From positions 1-7,181 of the forward strand of contig CAYWEP010000060.1 in NCBI GenBank assembly GCA_964457405.1: 7,181 nt of DNA. The letters are read 5' to 3'. Under the pieces are notes generated by a model. That model saw only the letters and a list, made by a program, of their open reading frames with translations, had not been told where the DNA came from and made no database searches. Shown here one piece after another: positions 5,276 to 7,181 of this stretch. A program made the position numbers and the translations under genes. Origin of the DNA: CAYWEP01 sp964457405. GTDB lineage: Bacteria > Patescibacteriota > Microgenomatia > Levybacterales > UBA12049. The number at the start of each line of letters is the position of its first letter. The first letter of the stretch is position 1.

Positions 5276-6157
5276 TCACATTGATCGTAAAATTTTTATT
5301 CTTTCCTCAACTGAAGGATGAGTATTAAATAACGAGGCAAACCAGGCTCCTTTTGTCTTTCCTTTGAAGGGATTTTCAATGTAGAGGTGTGCGGTGGCGT
5401 TGCCTGCATCACGGACAGGATGCGGATCAGCTGCTATTTTTTCAAGCGCGTTTGCAAGTCCTTCGGGGTACCTCGTGATGAGCACGCCGGATGCATCGGC
5501 GAGAAACTCGCGTTTTCTGGATACCGCAAGCTGGATGAGCGTTGCTATAACCGGGGAGAGAAGGACAAAAACAATACCTAACAAGATAAATATTCCCCCT
5601 CCTTTTTTCCGATCTCCGCCATACCATATACTCCGCATAAATATATCCGCAAGTATTGCAACAAATCCTACGAGGACTACGACGATTGCCATAAGTCTGA
5701 TATCGTAGTTTTTTACATGCGAGAGTTCATGAGCAATAACGCCTTCCAATTCTGCTTTGTTCAATTTCTGAAGGAGCCCTGTTGTTACTGCTATAACCGC
5801 GTGCTTCGGATCCCTGCCTGTTGCAAATGCATTGGGAGACGGGTCATGGATGCTATATATTTTCGGCATCGGCATACCTGTCGCAATCGTCAGGTTTTCT
5901 ACGATACGGTACAGTTGCGGATTGTCTGCTTCCGCAACCGGCTTTGCTCCGCTTGTGCTTAACACGATTTTATTCGAGTAAAAATAGCTTCCGATACTTG
6001 CCGCGATTGAGATAAGAAGGATAAGTAATACAAACGTTATATCGTACCCTGAAGCTATTGTATACACGTAGGAAAGCGTCGTGGCAAAAAGCACAAACAA
6101 CACCATGATAAGCCACGTTTTCCATTTATTTGCAGAAATCGCAGAGTATATGTTCAT
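5276..6157 (-). CDS. htpX: Membrane zinc metalloprotease HtpX homolog (M48B)
   Basis: HtpX is an integral membrane endopeptidase with its active site facing the cytoplasm; in other bacteria it degrades damaged membrane proteins. The 293-residue product has the family length. Two membrane segments near 14-34 and 39-57 precede the catalytic domain, which contains the zinc motif HELSH (H143, E144, H147) and a probable third ligand, E217, in SRKREFLADASG. Two further hydrophobic segments (about 154-175 and 187-210) lie between them. The C-terminus has the typical LFNTHPSVEERIKIL. It follows lemA, a pairing seen in many bacteria, across a 58-nt spacer made largely of a palindromic element; the AAGGA motif 9 nt before the ATG belongs to that element. 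No insert is present in the coding sequence. A role in envelope quality control is inferred from the family. Confidence 0.95.
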   Translation of the reverse strand: MNIYSAISANKWKTWLIMVLFVLFATTLSYVYTIASGYDITFVLLILLISIAASIGSYFYSNKIVLSTSGAKPVAEADNPQLYRIVENLTIATGMPMPKIYSIHDPSPNAFATGRDPKHAVIAVTTGLLQKLNKAELEGVIAHELSHVKNYDIRLMAIVVVLVGFVAILADIFMRSIWYGGDRKKGGGIFILLGIVFVLLSPVIATLIQLAVSRKREFLADASGVLITRYPEGLANALEKIAADPHPVRDAGNATAHLYIENPFKGKTKGAWFASLFNTHPSVEERIKILRSM

Positions 6158-6162
6158 AAGGA

Positions 6163-6208
6163 GAGATCCTTCGACTCACCCAGCGAAGCAGGGTTCGCTC
6201 AGGATGAC
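6163..6208 (-). repeat. Palindromic module in the lemA-htpX spacer
   Basis: Read on the minus strand this is a complete module: GTCATCCTGAGCGAA at one end and GTCGAAGGATCTC at the other, with ATCCT/AGGAT as closing stem and an inner CCCTGCTTCGCTGGG segment. It is the only full copy in the window outside a coding sequence. Its right-hand arm supplies the AAGGA motif that lies 9 nt upstream of the htpX ATG, so the element may take part in, or mask, htpX translation initiation. Confidence 0.82.
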
Positions 6209-6226
6209 TTTCTTATCAGAAAGTCA
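6205..6226 (-). other. Hairpin containing the lemA stop codon in its loop
   Basis: An 8-bp stem TGACTTTC/GAAAGTCA encloses a 6-nt loop (TGATAA on the minus strand) that begins with the lemA TGA stop. It abuts the palindromic module in the lemA-htpX spacer. No run of T follows on the minus strand, so it is not a standard intrinsic terminator; an mRNA-processing or stabilising stem is possible but unproven. Confidence 0.55.
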
Positions 6227-6770
6227 CTTTTACCGGTTTCCTTTGTTCCTCAGTTGCTCCGAAGAACTCAGCAGGCTTAAAGCCAAACATGCTCGCTACA
6301 AGAGAATTAGGAAAGACGACGATTTTTGTGTTGAAGTCAAGCACATTACTGTTATAGAACTGCCTTGAATACGCGATTTTGTTTTCCGTGTCGGACAGCT
6401 CATCCTGCAGCTTGCCGAAATTTTCATTTGCCTTTAAATTCGGATAGTTCTCTGCAACAGCAAAAAGGGATTTAAGCATATCAGTCAGCATGTTATTTGC
6501 TTCTGCTTTCTCTTCTGTCGATTTTGCACGCATGAGTGATGTTCTGGCCTTCGTTAGTTCTTCAAGAAGATTTTTTTCGTGTTTGGCATAACCTTTGACT
6601 GTCTCAACAAGATTTGGAATGAGATCAGTTCTTCTTTTTAACTGGACGTCTATGTGAGACAATGCTTCAGCGATTCGTGCACGTGCGGTGACCAATGAGT
6701 TATAGACAAACCAGACAAAAAGTACGATAACGCCTATAACGATTGCTATAATCCAGGGTAATGACAGCAT
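6216..6770 (-). CDS. lemA: LemA family membrane protein
   Basis: LemA proteins are small, N-terminally anchored, helical proteins of unclear molecular role, often encoded beside htpX. The 184-residue product has one membrane segment (about residues 5-23, WIIAIVIGVIVLFVWFVYN) followed by a soluble helical domain. Family motifs are the QLKRRTDLIPNLVETVKGY block (43-61), AVAENYPNLKAN (104-115) and YNSNVLDFNT...FPNSLVASMFGF near 139-164. The ATG at 6770 has a strong ribosome-binding site, AAGGGGGTG, 8 nt upstream; this lies in the last codons and stop of the preceding gene, from which lemA is separated by 7 nt. The stop codon is in the loop of a hairpin. The order lemA-htpX suggests a shared role at the membrane. 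Confidence 0.93.
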   Translation of the reverse strand: MLSLPWIIAIVIGVIVLFVWFVYNSLVTARARIAEALSHIDVQLKRRTDLIPNLVETVKGYAKHEKNLLEELTKARTSLMRAKSTEEKAEANNMLTDMLKSLFAVAENYPNLKANENFGKLQDELSDTENKIAYSRQFYNSNVLDFNTKIVVFPNSLVASMFGFKPAEFFGATEEQRKPVKVTF

Positions 6771-6777
6771 ATATAGT

Positions 6778-7181
6778 TCACCCCCTTAAAAAGGAATCAA
6801 TCTTATTATACTCGAACGTATTTATAATGTCACTTTTTGTTGCCCATCCTCGTCTGGCAACGGCAACGCCAAACTTCATTAGATCCATCTGTGAAGTCTC
6901 ATGGCTGTCGGTATTGATGACAAACTTGACGCCGTATTTTATTGCTTCGCGGATTAATCCATCCGGCAGGTCAAGACGTTCCGGCCACGCGTTAATCTCA
7001 AGCGCTTTGTTGTTTTTTTGACAAAAATCAAAAACAGTATCCCACGCCAGCTCGTACCCCTGACGTTGATTGAGCATTCTTCCCGTCGGGTGTGACAATA
7101 CTTTTGCCTTCGGGTGTGCTAGTCCTTCAAGAACGCGTTTCGTCATATCCGTTTTGTTCATGGAGAATGAGCTGTGAATAG
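6778..7181 (-). CDS. polX: PHP-domain protein, C-terminal part, probably PolX-type DNA polymerase/exonuclease (5' end outside window)
   Basis: The readable 134 codons correspond to the C-terminal part of a PHP metal-dependent phosphoesterase domain, closest by eye to that of bacterial family X DNA polymerases, where it has 3'-5' exonuclease activity. Motifs in order are IHSSFSM at the window edge, SHPTGRML, ALEINAWPERLDLPDGLIREA, FVINTDSHE and FGVAVARRGWATKSDIINT; the histidines and the aspartate of NTDSH are expected metal ligands. An ATG at 7161 is not the start: the conserved IHSSFS block continues upstream of it in frame to the window edge with no stop. PolX usually has about 570 residues, so most of the gene would lie outside. 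A stand-alone PHP phosphatase cannot be excluded. It probably heads or belongs to the lemA-htpX-murT-gatD run, and its last codons carry the lemA ribosome-binding site. Confidence 0.8.
   Translation of the reverse strand, partial: IHSSFSMNKTDMTKRVLEGLAHPKAKVLSHPTGRMLNQRQGYELAWDTVFDFCQKNNKALEINAWPERLDLPDGLIREAIKYGVKFVINTDSHETSQMDLMKFGVAVARRGWATKSDIINTFEYNKIDSFLRG

Noticed and set aside
6205..6226. Intrinsic terminator after lemA
   Set aside because: The stem is AT-rich and is followed by ATCCTGAGC on the minus strand rather than a T tract, and htpX follows in the same orientation.
7159..7161. ATG at 7161 as the start of a short 127-residue PHP protein
   Set aside because: The frame is open upstream to the window edge and reads IHSSFS, a conserved PHP-domain block, so the gene continues beyond the window.
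1..7181. Alternative genetic code with TGA as a sense codon
   Set aside because: htpX, lemA and the PHP gene end at TGA at family-typical C-termini, and no recognised gene has an in-frame TGA.

Overview
The window looks like a piece of a small-genome bacterium of the Candidate Phyla Radiation (Patescibacteria, most likely Microgenomates-like). This is an inference from compact operons of short core genes, a murT-gatD pair next to lemA-htpX, a small coiled-coil hypothetical gene, and many palindromic 'GTCAT...ATCTC' elements placed inside conserved genes. TGA ends three genes as a normal stop, so a TGA-recoding lineage such as Gracilibacteria is unlikely. No rRNA, tRNA, transposase, CRISPR array or replication origin was seen.

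Layout. All recognised genes are on the minus strand except one. Reading in the minus direction from the right edge: the C-terminal part of a PHP domain (PolX-type, 5' end outside the window), lemA, htpX, murT and gatD form one tight run (gaps of 7, 58, 1 and 17 nt). gatD overlaps tail to tail by 17 bp with a plus-strand gene for a 113-residue coiled-coil protein of unknown function. After a 100-bp divergent intergenic region comes a second minus-strand operon, gatC-gatA-gatB, with gatB running off the left edge.

Function. gatCAB encodes the tRNA-dependent amidotransferase that makes Gln-tRNA(Gln) and/or Asn-tRNA(Asn). MurT-GatD is the enzyme that amidates D-Glu of lipid II in peptidoglycan synthesis. 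HtpX is a membrane zinc protease commonly found beside LemA. Nothing here is a new pathway.

The unusual content lies in repeats. Composite palindromic elements sit in frame, without a stop, in gatB and gatD. Shorter or degenerate relatives lie in gatA, at a second site in gatD and possibly in murT, and one full module forms the lemA-htpX spacer. Paired bases in their stems differ between copies in a compensatory way. There are also three unrelated tandem repeats: a 9-bp array filling most of the gatA-gatB gap, a 7-bp array spanning the murT stop and gatD start, and a 33-bp in-frame array encoding an 11-residue coiled-coil repeat. gatC has a near-consensus promoter whose predicted start point falls on its ATG, suggesting a leaderless transcript. 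No gene-free stretch exceeds 300 bases.
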